Shown here in pieces: positions 37,758 through 48,728 of a stretch of 64,000 nucleotides of DNA. The translations under genes were made by a program, and so were the position numbers. The notes under the pieces are model-generated. The model made no database searches. It saw nothing but the letters and a program-made list of their open reading frames with translations, and was not told where the DNA came from. Location of the stretch: contig PEWE01000006.1 of NCBI GenBank assembly GCA_002779605.1, forward strand, positions 1 through 64,000, in the 5' to 3' direction. Position 1 is the stretch's first letter. Every line of letters begins with the position of its first letter. The stretch is from Zetaproteobacteria bacterium CG06_land_8_20_14_3_00_59_53. GTDB taxonomy: Bacteria; Pseudomonadota; Zetaproteobacteria; Mariprofundales; Mariprofundaceae.

Positions 37758-39377
37758 TTACCTGCTGGACAGAATCATGTCGGCGGCCTTCAGGCCGTCC
37801 ACCGCCGCAGAAACGATGCCGCCTGCATAGCCCGCGCCTTCGCCGACCGGATAAAGGCCTTTGAGGGTTACGGACTGCATGCTCTCGTCGCGCGAGATGC
37901 GCACCGGGCTGCTGGTACGGGTCTCGCTGGCCAGCAGGTTGGCTTCATCCGTGAGATAGCCGCGCATGCGGCGGTCGAAGCCGCGGATGCCGCAGGCCAG
38001 GGGCGAGGCGATCCAGTGCGGCAGCAGTTCCCAGAGGTCGGCGGGGATGGGTGAGGGCTTGAAGCGGCAGTTGGCGAGGGCACCGCTTGCCTTTCTGTTT
38101 ACAAAATCGGTCAGGCGCATGGCAGGCGCTGCATATCGGTTTCCTGCGGCCTTGAAGGTGGCGCGCTCGATCTCGCGCTGGAAGTGCACGCCGGAAAGCG
38201 GATGGGCCTTGATACCATGACGCTCGATATCCTCGGGGGTGACCTGTACGACCAGACCCGAATTGGCGAACTCGCCGGAGCGTTTGGCATTGCTCATGCC
38301 GTTCACCGCCATGCCTCCCTCCTCGGTGGGCGAGGGGACGATCAGCCCGCCCGGACACATGCAGAAGGAATACACGCCGCGTTGGCCCAGCTGTTCGTCG
38401 GGGACCTGATGCGTGAGAGCGTATTCCGCAGCACCGAGGGCCGCATGACCGGCTGCGGGACCGAACTGGATGGCATCGATCAACGCTTGCGGATGCTCGG
38501 CGCGCACGCCGACGGCGAAGGCCTTGGCTTCCAGACGGATGCCCAGCTTGTGCAGGTGCTCGTAGGTGTCGCGTGCCGAATGGCCGGTGGCCAGCACCAC
38601 GCAATCACCTGAAATCTCTTCGTTGCTGGCCAGTCGAACGCCGCACACTGCATCGCCATGGGTGAGCAGTGCATCCACGCGCGCGCCGAAGCGGTAGTCC
38701 ACGCCCAGTGCTTCCAGATGGGTGCGCATGTTGCGTACGATGCGCACCAGCTTATCGGTGCCCAGATGCGGATGGGCATCGATCAGGATGTCGTGGTTGG
38801 CTCCAAAGCGCACAAAGGTGTGCAGCACATTGCGTACCAGCGGGCTCTTGATGCGGGTGTACAGCTTGCCGTCGGTGTATGTGCCGGCACCACCCTCACC
38901 GAAGCAGATATTGCTCTCGGTGTTCAGCTCCCCTCTGGAACGAAGCCTGCCGATATCGCGCATGCGGGTCTCCACCGGCTGGCCGCGCTCCAGCAGGGTG
39001 ACGCGCATGCCGCGCTCGGCCAGCTGCAGCGCTGCAAACAGGCCGGCAGGGCCGGCACCGACCACGATGGCATGCCGCTCGTTGATTTGCTTCACAGGAA
39101 GGGCAGGGGCATCGAGCGCGGAAGCCTGAATAACACGCAACTGCATGGCCGGATCGCCGACAAGCTTTTCAGTCAACGGGGAAGCCGTGGTGAACTCATA
39201 GGAGCAGACAAAGTGGATATTGCTCTTCTTGCGCGCATCCAGCGCACGGCGGACCAGTGTCAGATCGCTGATGCCGGCATCCTGCAGGCCGAGCCGCTTT
39301 GCCAGCCTTATGTGGATCGATGTCTGTGCCTCGTCGAGTCCGGTATCGAGGTTGGCGATGCAGTAGCGTGTTGTCAT
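37758..39377 (-). CDS. FAD-dependent dehydrogenase, COG2509-type
   Basis: 539 residues. FAD-binding VVGAGPAGLFAALQLAE near residue 105, the ESNICFGEGGAGTYTDGKL stretch and the C-terminal GEGAGYAGGIVSAAVDGL are typical of this uncharacterised NAD(P)/FAD oxidoreductase family. Substrate unknown. Convergent with nothing obvious; trmO starts divergently 137 bases upstream. Confidence 0.88.
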   Translation of the reverse strand: MTTRYCIANLDTGLDEAQTSIHIRLAKRLGLQDAGISDLTLVRRALDARKKSNIHFVCSYEFTTASPLTEKLVGDPAMQLRVIQASALDAPALPVKQINERHAIVVGAGPAGLFAALQLAERGMRVTLLERGQPVETRMRDIGRLRSRGELNTESNICFGEGGAGTYTDGKLYTRIKSPLVRNVLHTFVRFGANHDILIDAHPHLGTDKLVRIVRNMRTHLEALGVDYRFGARVDALLTHGDAVCGVRLASNEEISGDCVVLATGHSARDTYEHLHKLGIRLEAKAFAVGVRAEHPQALIDAIQFGPAAGHAALGAAEYALTHQVPDEQLGQRGVYSFCMCPGGLIVPSPTEEGGMAVNGMSNAKRSGEFANSGLVVQVTPEDIERHGIKAHPLSGVHFQREIERATFKAAGNRYAAPAMRLTDFVNRKASGALANCRFKPSPIPADLWELLPHWIASPLACGIRGFDRRMRGYLTDEANLLASETRTSSPVRISRDESMQSVTLKGLYPVGEGAGYAGGIVSAAVDGLKAADMILSSR

Positions 39378-39514
39378 GGCTGCATCCTCGCCGACGCGGG
39401 GGCCAAAGTCATGAAGTAAGCACTGTCATGATCTAAGCACTGTCATGGCAAAGCATGCAGCGGGTGTTTCACGTCATGATGGAGCGAAGATTCCGAATCG
39501 CCTAGCTTCCGCCC

Positions 39515-40090
39515 ATGAGTGAAGATCAACCGCCCCTGAAGTGGGACAGGAAACCGAGCAAGAACCTCGACCCGAAATCCTATGCGGAGGATTTTGCGCA
39601 CGATGAGCATATCGTGATGCAGCCCATCGGCATTGTGCACAGCAGCTACAAGGAGCGTTTCTCCACCCCGCGCCAGCCTTCGCTGGATGATCCCATGCCT
39701 GCCACGATCGAATTGAACGCCGGTATGAATTTCGAACAGGCGGTGAAGGATCTCGACGGCTTCACCCATATCTGGGTGATCTACTGGATGCATCTGAATC
39801 AGGGCTGGAATCCGACCGTGGTGCCGCCGCGTGGTCCGAAGGTACGCCGCGGCCTGTTTGCCACACGCGCCCCGCACCGCCCGAACAGCATCGGCCTGTC
39901 AGTTGTTCGTCTTACAGGGATTGAAGGGCGAACGCTGCACATCCAGGGGCACGATATGCTCGACGGCACGCCTGTGCTGGATATCAAACCCTACCTGACC
40001 TACAGCGATTCCTTCCCCGATGCCCGTTGCGGTTGGGTGGACGAAAGCGGTGTGGCCGAGATGAAGGAATCCATCAACACCGGTAGTTGA
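39515..40090 (+). CDS. trmO: tRNA (N6-threonylcarbamoyladenosine(37)-N6)-methyltransferase TrmO
   Basis: 191 residues of the TsaA/TrmO fold: MQPIGIVHSSY, then the signature RGLFATRAPHRPNSIGLS and the VLDIKPYL end motif. Methylates t6A37 in some tRNAs. The N-terminal about 30 residues before MQPIG are an extension. Confidence 0.92.
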   Translation: MSEDQPPLKWDRKPSKNLDPKSYAEDFAHDEHIVMQPIGIVHSSYKERFSTPRQPSLDDPMPATIELNAGMNFEQAVKDLDGFTHIWVIYWMHLNQGWNPTVVPPRGPKVRRGLFATRAPHRPNSIGLSVVRLTGIEGRTLHIQGHDMLDGTPVLDIKPYLTYSDSFPDARCGWVDESGVAEMKESINTGS

Positions 40091-40173
40091 TGCGCCGGGA
40101 TTTCGCTGAGTGGTTGCCAGAAATCGAGGTTGAACGTATCGTGCATTGCATATGTATTGCGGAGGTTTTGTTT

Positions 40174-40440
40174 ATGAAAACAGCCACCATACCGCCACTG
40201 CTTGTCACGCCGGATTTGCGCCATGATGCCGAGAGCGTGTTGAGAGAAGGTGAGACGCTGAGCAGCTTCGTCGAGGAATCCCTGCGCAAACAGGTGGAAC
40301 ATCGTAAGTTCCAGCAGGAATTTATCGCCAGAGGGCTGGCTGCGCGGGACAAGGCCAGGGACACCGGCCGTTACGTTTCAAAGAACGAAGTCATGGACGC
40401 TTTGCGCTCAACCCTGGAAACGGCGCAGTCCAGACAGTGA
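40174..40440 (+). CDS. antitoxin of a type II toxin-antitoxin pair
   Basis: ATG 40174 follows GGAGG (40161-40165); 88 residues. The N-terminal part is ribbon-helix-helix-like (ETLSSFVEESLRKQVEHRKF) and the C-terminus resembles ParD/YlcI-type antitoxins. TTGAAC (40130) and TATGTA (40151) upstream could be a promoter. Its TGA overlaps the toxin GTG. Confidence 0.8.
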   Translation: MKTATIPPLLVTPDLRHDAESVLREGETLSSFVEESLRKQVEHRKFQQEFIARGLAARDKARDTGRYVSKNEVMDALRSTLETAQSRQ

Positions 40441-40736
40441 GCTTCACGCTTCGGTTCACCGAAGAGGCTGTGGACGATCTGAAACGCTTGTATGCGTTTG
40501 CAGCCGGAAATGATCCTGTCGCAGCGGAAAAAGCTCTTGAGACTATCGGCAAGGCTTGGGAACTTCTGGAGGAGTTTCCGTTTTCCTGCCGTAGGGCAGA
40601 AGGTGCGGACGCCTTCCTGCGAGAGTTTGTTATTTCATTCGGTGATGCGGGCTATGTGGCGCTGTTCGAGATTGAAAACAACGAAACGGTGACTGTTCTA
40701 GCCGTTCGCCACCAACGGGAAGACGATTATCATTGA
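40437..40736 (+). CDS. RelE/ParE-family toxin
   Basis: GTG 40437 overlaps the antitoxin stop by 4 bases. 99 residues with the ParE-like order: FTEEAVDDLKRLYAFA, EEFPFSCRRA and LAVRHQREDDYH at the end. ParE toxins poison gyrase and RelE toxins cut mRNA; which applies cannot be told. The pair is wedged between trmO and a convergent gene. Confidence 0.85.
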   Translation: MSFTLRFTEEAVDDLKRLYAFAAGNDPVAAEKALETIGKAWELLEEFPFSCRRAEGADAFLREFVISFGDAGYVALFEIENNETVTVLAVRHQREDDYH

Positions 40737-40743
40737 CTGAGCT

Positions 40744-41511
40744 TTACAGCTTGGCCTTGGCAATACGGCGCAGGGTGGGCACCTCAAGTCCTGCATCGTC
40801 GGCGATGAACAGGGCGCGCTCAAGGCGCGCAGGGGCCGAACGACCCATGCAGCCGTGTGCCGGGTCGCCATCGAAGGCTGCCAGCATGCCCTCGATCAGG
40901 GCCGCGCGATCGAATTCCTGCCCCGTCAGATGCTCCTGGATATCGAGCACATCACCGGCCACGGCGCATGCCAGATCATTATGCTCAAGCCATAGCTCGC
41001 GCACGTTGCCGCCGCACTCCAGTCCCGCGATGTTGGTGGTCAGGATGTAGAGATTCTTCAGCACCAGTTCAAACAGCAGTTCGGCCTCGCTGCTCAGTTC
41101 GCGCACGGGGATATCCAGCGAACCCAGCGCATCCTTGAGCAACAAAGCGAATTCCCCGAAGGCAGGGGAGGTGATCACCACCCTGGAATCCATGCCCTTC
41201 TTCTTCTCGAACCACACGGAGATGACGGTGGGGTTTTCCAAACCATGTTGTTCCCAGTCGCGCGGCAGCAATTCGTTCTGCAACAACACAAGATTCGAGC
41301 GCCATGCATCCGGAAGGGCGGCCAATGTGTCATGCAGGTCTTTCTCGGCTACGGCCACGATGACCATTTCGGGGCCAAGCGCCTCTTCAGCCACTTCCCC
41401 CATGTCCATATCGCGTGTCACCGGCACGATCGGGTAGCCCAGGCGCATAAAGCCGCGCGCGAACACCGAGCCGATCTCGCCGATTCCGATTACCACGATG
41501 GGACTTTGCAT
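40744..41511 (-). CDS. ketopantoate reductase-like NAD(P)-binding protein
   Basis: 255 residues with GIGEIGSVFARGF as the Rossmann glycine motif, followed by an all-alpha C-terminal part as in PanE/ApbA-like enzymes. It lacks convincing PanE catalytic context, so substrate is open. Confidence 0.6.
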   Translation of the reverse strand: MQSPIVVIGIGEIGSVFARGFMRLGYPIVPVTRDMDMGEVAEEALGPEMVIVAVAEKDLHDTLAALPDAWRSNLVLLQNELLPRDWEQHGLENPTVISVWFEKKKGMDSRVVITSPAFGEFALLLKDALGSLDIPVRELSSEAELLFELVLKNLYILTTNIAGLECGGNVRELWLEHNDLACAVAGDVLDIQEHLTGQEFDRAALIEGMLAAFDGDPAHGCMGRSAPARLERALFIADDAGLEVPTLRRIAKAKL

Positions 41512-41593
41512 GTCTGCCTCCTGTGAGCAGGGGAAGGTAACAAAAAAAGGAGGCTCGTCGCCGCCCTTTTCATTGCACGGTTATCAGCCCCGC

Positions 41594-41929
41594 CTAAAGG
41601 TTCGGGAACAAGCGGTGCAACAGGATAATGCCGCCACAGAGCAGCAGTATGCCCGCTGTGAAATTGGCCGCGAAGCCCAAGTCAGTCAGTCTGGCGGCCA
41701 GAAAGGGTACGAAAAACAGCAGGGATACAGGCACAAGAATGAAGATGTCGCGTGCCAGTTCATTGACCAGTTGCGCGTTCTTCGTGTCGAACCAGACGAA
41801 GGCCATGGCCAGCATCGAGGTCAGCGGCAGGGCGACGATCAGCGCACCCCAGAACGGGCCGAAACGCTTGGCGGCACCGGCCGCTGCCATGATGATGGCG
41901 GCTGAAACCAGCGCCTTCAGCCAGAACAT
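41594..41929 (-). CDS. DUF3147-type membrane protein
   Basis: ATG 41929 gives 111 residues with about four hydrophobic helices. The stretch FGPFWGALIVALPLTSMLAM resembles DUF3147. The longer frame upstream would overlap ettA. Function unknown; probably cotranscribed with ettA (11-base gap). Confidence 0.75.
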   Translation of the reverse strand: MFWLKALVSAAIIMAAAGAAKRFGPFWGALIVALPLTSMLAMAFVWFDTKNAQLVNELARDIFILVPVSLLFFVPFLAARLTDLGFAANFTAGILLLCGGIILLHRLFPNL

Positions 41930-41940
41930 GTCCGTGCTTC

Positions 41941-43611
<1,671 letters not shown>

Positions 43612-43674
43612 GGTTTACTCCGGTGCTTGATTCAGGCGGCGCAGGATAGCAGAAAAGCCTGTTGCGCAGAGGGC

Positions 43675-44256
43675 TCAGTTCGACAGTTGCGGTTTGTCCT
43701 TCAGGGCTGCGCCGATTTGTTCGTCTTCGAGGATGATTCGCAGGGTGTCGGACAGGGTTTCGTTGACCAGTTCCGCGATCTTCTCCGCATTCGGGGAGAG
43801 CGGCACGGTGTGTTCGGCAGTGGTTCCAAGGCTGCGATTCACATGCCAGTCGCCATGGCCGACCTCTGCCGTAACACGGCTCGACAGGATGGCCTTGCTG
43901 GTGACGAAGCCGTCCTCGGCCTTGTAGCTCAGGGAGGTGATATGTACGACCAGATCGATGCTCTTGTCGGTATGCACCTCTTCGACACGGAAGCCGGCTG
44001 TGCGCAGTGAGCCTGCCAGTGCATTGCGCAGCAGAATGGCCACATCCTGACGCGGCATGACGCTCTTGCCGTGCAACTCCCTTCCAAGGGCGGGTGCCGC
44101 GCGATTGTCCTCCACCCATAACGAAACAATGCCGGCTTCGCCCTTTAATGCGAGCCCGTGGATTTCCGGAATCTTCAGATCGATATCAAGCGTTTCCGCC
44201 TGCGCGGGCAGGGCTGCGCATAGCAGGCCGAGTATCATCATCCATGAATATCGCAT
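43675..44256 (-). CDS. YajG-like periplasmic protein
   Basis: ATG 44256 follows AGGAGA; 193 residues with a signal peptide ending AQA. The domain arrangement (VAILLRNALAGSLRTAGF, then a beta-rich part and SDTLRIILEDEQI) resembles the YajG family, although no lipobox Cys is seen. Role in envelope, not defined. Confidence 0.65.
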   Translation of the reverse strand: MRYSWMMILGLLCAALPAQAETLDIDLKIPEIHGLALKGEAGIVSLWVEDNRAAPALGRELHGKSVMPRQDVAILLRNALAGSLRTAGFRVEEVHTDKSIDLVVHITSLSYKAEDGFVTSKAILSSRVTAEVGHGDWHVNRSLGTTAEHTVPLSPNAEKIAELVNETLSDTLRIILEDEQIGAALKDKPQLSN

Positions 44257-44459
44257 TATCTTTTCTCCTGAGTGAATCGTGGTCGGACGTTGTCGACAGC
44301 CTAGGGGCTGAGCCTCCAAATTGCGAGCGGATCGCGCTGACTTCGGTGCACGCATTCGGACGCCAGAGGCAATGCCGGCTTGATTTAAGAGTGTGAGGCG
44401 ATATGTTCCCAACCCCTCGAATCAACCCTTTGAATTTCTTTCGGGACACGGAGTGAACG

Positions 44460-45579
44460 ATGACGATTGAAGACCGCATTGCCGGATTTCGCACGCTGGC
44501 GGAAGAGATGGGCACACGCCTGACCGCCCTGCGGAGGTCACTTTGACATCGAAGGCAAGGAACAGGAATTAAGAGAACTCGCCGCGCGCATCGAGGACCC
44601 CACGCTATGGAACGATCCGGAGCAGGCGCAGGCGGTGATGCAGAAGCGTACGCGTCTGGAGCGCCCGCTGAAGGCATACAAGGACACGCTGGAAACCCTT
44701 GAAGAGCAGGTGATGCTCTACGAGATGGGTGGTGATGAGGGTGATGTCGCGACCCAGGGCGAGGCGGCCTATGCACTGGATGCCGTGGAAGAGGCGATCG
44801 CGGCACTCGAGATGGAAGTGATGCTGGGCGGCGAGAACGATGCCGAATCGGCCTTCCTTGAAATCCATGCCGGTGCCGGCGGCACCGAGGCGCAGGACTG
44901 GACAGAGATTTTGCTGCGCATGTATCTGCGCTGGGCGGAACGCAAAGGATTCGACACAGAGTTGATGGAGTGCACCGAGGGTGAAGAAGCCGGTATCAAA
45001 TCGGTGACCGTGTCGGTGAAGGGTGAGTATGCCTTCGGTCTGCTGCGCGCCGAGGTGGGTATCCATCGTCTGGTGCGCAAATCCCCGTTCGATTCCGGTA
45101 ATCGCCGGCACACCTCGTTCGCCTCCGTGTTCGTGTATCCGGATATCGACCGCGAGATCGAGATCGATATCGATGAATCCGATGTGCGCACCGATACCTA
45201 CCGCGCATCCGGTGCCGGCGGTCAGCACATCAATAAGACCGATTCGGCTGTGCGCCTGACGCATGTTCCGACCGGCATCGTGGTGCAGTGCCAAAGCGAC
45301 CGCAGTCAGCACAAGAACCGCGCCTCCGCATGGAAGATGCTCAAGGCCCGTTTGTACGAGTTCGAGCTGGAGAAGCAGCAGGCCGAGAAGCAGGCGCTGG
45401 AGGACAATAAATCCGACATCGGCTGGGGGCATCAGATCCGCTCCTATGTGCTCGACCAGTCGCGCATCAAGGATCTGCGTACCGGTATGGAAACCGGCAA
45501 TACGCAGGCATTTCTCGACGGGGATATCGATGCCTTCATCCAGGCGCAGCTGATGGGGGTGCGCCGCGGCGAGGGCTGA
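44460..45579 (+). CDS. prfB: peptide chain release factor 2, made by programmed +1 frameshift
   Basis: Translation starts at ATG 44460 and runs 28 codons to CTT at 44541-44543, followed by TGA. Skipping one T continues as GAC at 44545, giving 372 residues in total. A GGAGG element (44533-44537) sits just before the slippery CTT TGA, as in E. coli prfB. The product has the RF2 anticodon-type motif SPFDSGNRRHTSF and the catalytic GAGGQHINKTDS. Recognises UGA and UAA. The downstream frame alone, from 44635, is the C-terminal bulk. Confidence 0.95.
44533..44546 (+). promoter_or_regulatory. prfB programmed frameshift site
   Basis: GGAGG followed by TCA CTT TGA. The internal Shine-Dalgarno and the slow UGA stop favour +1 slippage on CTT, so RF2 controls its own synthesis. 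Confidence 0.92.
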
Positions 45580-45611
45580 TTCTCCGCCTGTCCCGAAGCT
45601 GTAATCCGTGC

Positions 45612-45641
45612 TTGACGCAAAAGGCGAGAAAATCCTTTATT
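45612..45641 (+). promoter_or_regulatory. possible sigma-70 promoter of sspA
   Basis: TTGACG (45612-45617) with a 17- to 18-base spacer to CTTTAT or TTTATT (45635-45641), about 50 bases before ATG 45691. A good -35 box, a fair -10 box. Confidence 0.45.
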
Positions 45642-45690
45642 TTTCCATGAAAAACGCTATATTGCCGCGCCCTGCCAATGGAGGTTTTAC

Positions 45691-46281
45691 ATGATCAAGT
45701 TGTATTCGAATCCTGTGAGTCCGGATTCACACCGCACCCGCATCGTTCTTGCCGAGAAGGAACTTCCCAGCGAGATCGTCGATGTCGAGGATGGTGAAAC
45801 GTCCAAGGAACTGCAGGACGTCAATCCGGTCGGCAAGCTGCCGACGCTGGAAGACCGCAGCACGATCCTGTTCGAAGCCTCGGTGGTGAACGAATACCTC
45901 GACGAGCGATATCCGCATCCGCCGCTGAAGCCGGGTTCTCCCGCTGAGCGTGCGCAGATGCGTCTGGCTGTGATGCGCATCGAGCAGGAGCTGTTCCCGA
46001 TCTACGACGAGTTGGAGAAGGCTGCAGACAAGGCCGAAAGCCGCAAGAAGATCAGCGATTATCTCGAGGCCCTGGATACCTATCTGGCGCGTCAGGAGTA
46101 TTTCGTCGGCGAATGCTACACGCTGGCCGATGTGTCGCTGGCCCCGATCCTGTGGCGCTTGTCGCCGATGGGTGTGGACACCGCCCGCTGGCCGCATCTG
46201 GAGGCATATATGGACCGCCTGTTCGAGCGTCCGGCCTTCGAGCGTTCACTCTCCGAACACGAACAGATGATGCACGACTGA
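45691..46281 (+). CDS. sspA: stringent starvation protein A (GST-fold)
   Basis: 196 residues of the glutathione-transferase fold: N-terminal thioredoxin-like part (IKLYSNPVSPDSHRTRIVL, VNPVGKLPTLED) and an all-helical C-terminal domain. In E. coli SspA binds RNA polymerase. It lacks the catalytic Ser/Cys pattern of true transferases as far as I can see. Confidence 0.88.
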   Translation: MIKLYSNPVSPDSHRTRIVLAEKELPSEIVDVEDGETSKELQDVNPVGKLPTLEDRSTILFEASVVNEYLDERYPHPPLKPGSPAERAQMRLAVMRIEQELFPIYDELEKAADKAESRKKISDYLEALDTYLARQEYFVGECYTLADVSLAPILWRLSPMGVDTARWPHLEAYMDRLFERPAFERSLSEHEQMMHD

Positions 46282-46298
46282 TAGTCGGGCTGATTCAC

Positions 46299-46328
46299 AG
46301 AAAGGCGGCCATCGGCCGCCTTTTTTGT
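46299..46328. terminator. terminator after sspA
   Basis: AAAGGCGGCC (46301-46310), loop ATC, GGCCGCCTTT (46314-46323) and more T. The A-rich left side lets it serve the convergent minus gene ending at 46331 as well. Confidence 0.88.
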
Positions 46329-46330
46329 TT

Positions 46331-47842
46331 TCAGGAACGGGTATCGGGCCATGGCCATTGATCTGCCGAGGTCAGAAAACGCATGGGCTTATCCGATGGT
46401 CGCTCGTAGTTGGCAAGCTGGCCTTGCAGGACTTCGATACCGGCATCCGAGATGTCGCTGCCGAGTGCGCTGCGCTGCTTGATGTTGCGGCGCACATCAG
46501 CTTCGGGAATATCCAGCCATAGAAAGTGAAAAGGGACGCCCGCGGCTTCGGCGAGTTCCCGGGCATGCTGGCGTTCATCGCTTGAGAGAAAGGTGGCATC
46601 AAGAATCACAGGCCATCCGGCACGCAGAACGATGGCCGCGGCATCGAACATGGCCTGATACGTCAGCCGGTGCATGGTATCGCTATACAGCGGCAGCCCG
46701 GGATGCTGCGGGGCGATGCGTTTGCGGGTGGCATCCGAGCGGATGATGACGGCGCGCGCCGGGCCGCATCCCAGCAGGCTCAGTCGGCTCTTGCCGCTGC
46801 CCGACAGCCCGCCCACGGCATACAGACAGGCGGGGGCGGGTTTGAGCAGATAGTCCGCGGCCAGCCGGAAATAGTGTGCCGCCTCGGAGAGCTTGAGTTT
46901 TCTGGTCTTGTCAGTGATTGCACCGTCTTCAGCAAACAGGCAGGAAACCTTGCCGCGAACACCGGCACGATACGAGAGGAATAGCGGGAGAAGCGGCATG
47001 CCCTCGTAATCCCCGCTGTGTTCGAGGTAGCGCGACAGCAAGCGCATGGACAGGTCCGCGCGGCCGTGTGCATCGCAGTCCATGACCAGAAAAGCTGCAT
47101 CGTTCAGGGTGTCTATAGCGCGGTATTCGGGATTGAATTCGATGCAGTCGAAGGGCGTGGGGTGCCCCCTGAATAGTGCGATGTTGCCCAGATGCAGGTC
47201 GCCGTGGCAGTCGCGGATGCGACCCTGCGCCATACGTCCGGCAAACAGCTCCTGCATTTGCTGTACCCGTTGGATGGTTTGCATGCGGATGGATTCAATC
47301 AGCGATGCATCAACAGCCTCCGGATGGCGCAGTCCTGTGTCGAGGGATGCTATGATGTGTTGTAACAGGAATCCGGGCGCACCATAGCTGCTGATGGTGG
47401 TGCTTTGTTCCGCTTGTTTGTGAAAGGCAGCCATGCATTCCGCCAGTTCATCCATCCAGACAGCGTCGAAGCTGTGCGCAGCCAGCCGGGCGTCGAGCAG
47501 GTCGCCATCGGCGAACTGCCGCATTTTGATGCAGTAGTCGCAGATCGCTTGCGAACCGCCGAGCTTGAAGCCGGTGTGGGCATGGCAGATAGGCAGGACA
47601 TCGAGATACAGCTCCGCAGCAAGCTGGCGGTTCAGGCGAAGCTCTTCTTCGCAGTAGTGCTTGCGTTTTTCCAGTGTCGAGAAATCAAGGAAGCCGAAAT
47701 CGACCGGTTTTTTCACCTTGTAGGCGAAAGGGCCGGTCAGTACCACCCATGAGGCGTGGGTCTGCAACAGGCGGATGTTGTCCGTGGCATGCGGATAGAA
47801 ATCATCCAGCAGCATGGCCTGAATCAGAGGCGGTTGGGGCAT
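46331..47842 (-). CDS. aminoglycoside-phosphotransferase-like kinase fused to a P-loop kinase
   Basis: 503 residues. The N-terminal about 340 residues have a kinase-like catalytic loop RDCHGDLHLGNI and a metal motif near FDCIEFNP. The C-terminal about 170 residues have Walker A GGLSGSGKSRLSLL and look like AAA_33 kinases. This two-part family is annotated as bifunctional APH/ATP-binding; the substrate is unknown. Confidence 0.85.
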   Translation of the reverse strand: MPQPPLIQAMLLDDFYPHATDNIRLLQTHASWVVLTGPFAYKVKKPVDFGFLDFSTLEKRKHYCEEELRLNRQLAAELYLDVLPICHAHTGFKLGGSQAICDYCIKMRQFADGDLLDARLAAHSFDAVWMDELAECMAAFHKQAEQSTTISSYGAPGFLLQHIIASLDTGLRHPEAVDASLIESIRMQTIQRVQQMQELFAGRMAQGRIRDCHGDLHLGNIALFRGHPTPFDCIEFNPEYRAIDTLNDAAFLVMDCDAHGRADLSMRLLSRYLEHSGDYEGMPLLPLFLSYRAGVRGKVSCLFAEDGAITDKTRKLKLSEAAHYFRLAADYLLKPAPACLYAVGGLSGSGKSRLSLLGCGPARAVIIRSDATRKRIAPQHPGLPLYSDTMHRLTYQAMFDAAAIVLRAGWPVILDATFLSSDERQHARELAEAAGVPFHFLWLDIPEADVRRNIKQRSALGSDISDAGIEVLQGQLANYERPSDKPMRFLTSADQWPWPDTRS

Positions 47843-47883
47843 GTGTGGATTTTAGCAGGCGGAAGCGGCCTGCGGGCGCTGCT

Positions 47884-48381
47884 TCAGCCGGTCCGGGCCT
47901 GTTTCTCGGCCGGTGGTGTGTCCAGCATGAACTGCCAGGCAAGGATCAGGGCGGAAATGGCCAGTGCGACGCCTAGGCCGGCGGCCACGCCGTTGATGCC
48001 CTCTCCCAGTTGCATGCCGACCGGAACAAACACGATGATGGCAGGGAGCAGCAGGGCCAGGCGGGTCCAGGTGGAGGTCTGTTTGAGAATCACCGAAGCT
48101 GCACCGGGAACGCTCATCAGGGCGAACAGGCTCAGTGCGATCCAGTGATTCTCTTTATCCACGCTGGTCAGGCGCTCCCATAGGTCGGTCGGCAGGCCGG
48201 AAAGACGGATATCGACGAACGAACCTGCGATCACGATCAGCACAGAGGCGATCAGCCACATCATCCAGCCCATCCATTGTTTCCGGCGGGCGATGTTATT
48301 GGTCCATACACCGTTGCCGACCACATACATCAGTCCTGCAAAGCCGATGCCCCATGCCAGATGCTGTGCCTGTGATTCCAT
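47884..48381 (-). CDS. integral membrane protein, unknown
   Basis: ATG 48381 gives 165 residues with five or so hydrophobic helices; the longer upstream frame is AT-rich and non-coding in look. No family recognised. It is divergent from the ammonium unit. Confidence 0.7.
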   Translation of the reverse strand: MESQAQHLAWGIGFAGLMYVVGNGVWTNNIARRKQWMGWMMWLIASVLIVIAGSFVDIRLSGLPTDLWERLTSVDKENHWIALSLFALMSVPGAASVILKQTSTWTRLALLLPAIIVFVPVGMQLGEGINGVAAGLGVALAISALILAWQFMLDTPPAEKQARTG

Positions 48382-48430
48382 ATCCGTTACCTGCCTAGTG
48401 AACTTTTTTGCTTGCGGGAAACTAACAGCA

Positions 48431-48502
48431 ACGATGCGTATCGTCACAACCCTATTTGCAGGGTAAAAATTATGCATAAAAAATGATATATGCATAAAAA
48501 AA
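48431..48502. promoter_or_regulatory. palindromic elements upstream of the ammonium unit
   Basis: TATGCATAAAAAA occurs at 48471-48483 and again at 48489-48501; its core TATGCATA is a perfect palindrome and the two copies are 18 bases apart. A separate palindrome ACGAT-GCGT-ATCGT lies at 48431-48444. They sit 90-150 bases before a sigma-54-type promoter, the usual distance for activator sites. They do not match the NtrC consensus. Confidence 0.4.
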
Positions 48503-48581
48503 CATCAATAAAAACATACGGCGATTCGGATGAATTTCTTAAAACCTATATTTAAAGCCATTTATCAATGTTACACAAAGA

Positions 48582-48597
48582 TGGCACGGCAGTTGTT
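48582..48597 (+). promoter_or_regulatory. sigma-54-type promoter
   Basis: TGGCACG-N4-TTGTT matches the -24/-12 consensus TGGCACG-N4-TTGCW except for T in place of C in the -12 box. Spacing is exact. It lies before the porin-glnK-amtB unit, which is nitrogen-related and therefore a sensible sigma-54 target. Confidence 0.7.
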
Positions 48598-48728
48598 ATA
48601 TAAATTGCAAAGCGGCGCTGACCGCAACCAACCTGGTAACAAAGGAGGACTGTGTGAAAGCAATGGATCGTAGTCGTAACAACACCAAGGTAGCAACGCA
48701 AATAACAACAACACTCAAGGAGACAATG

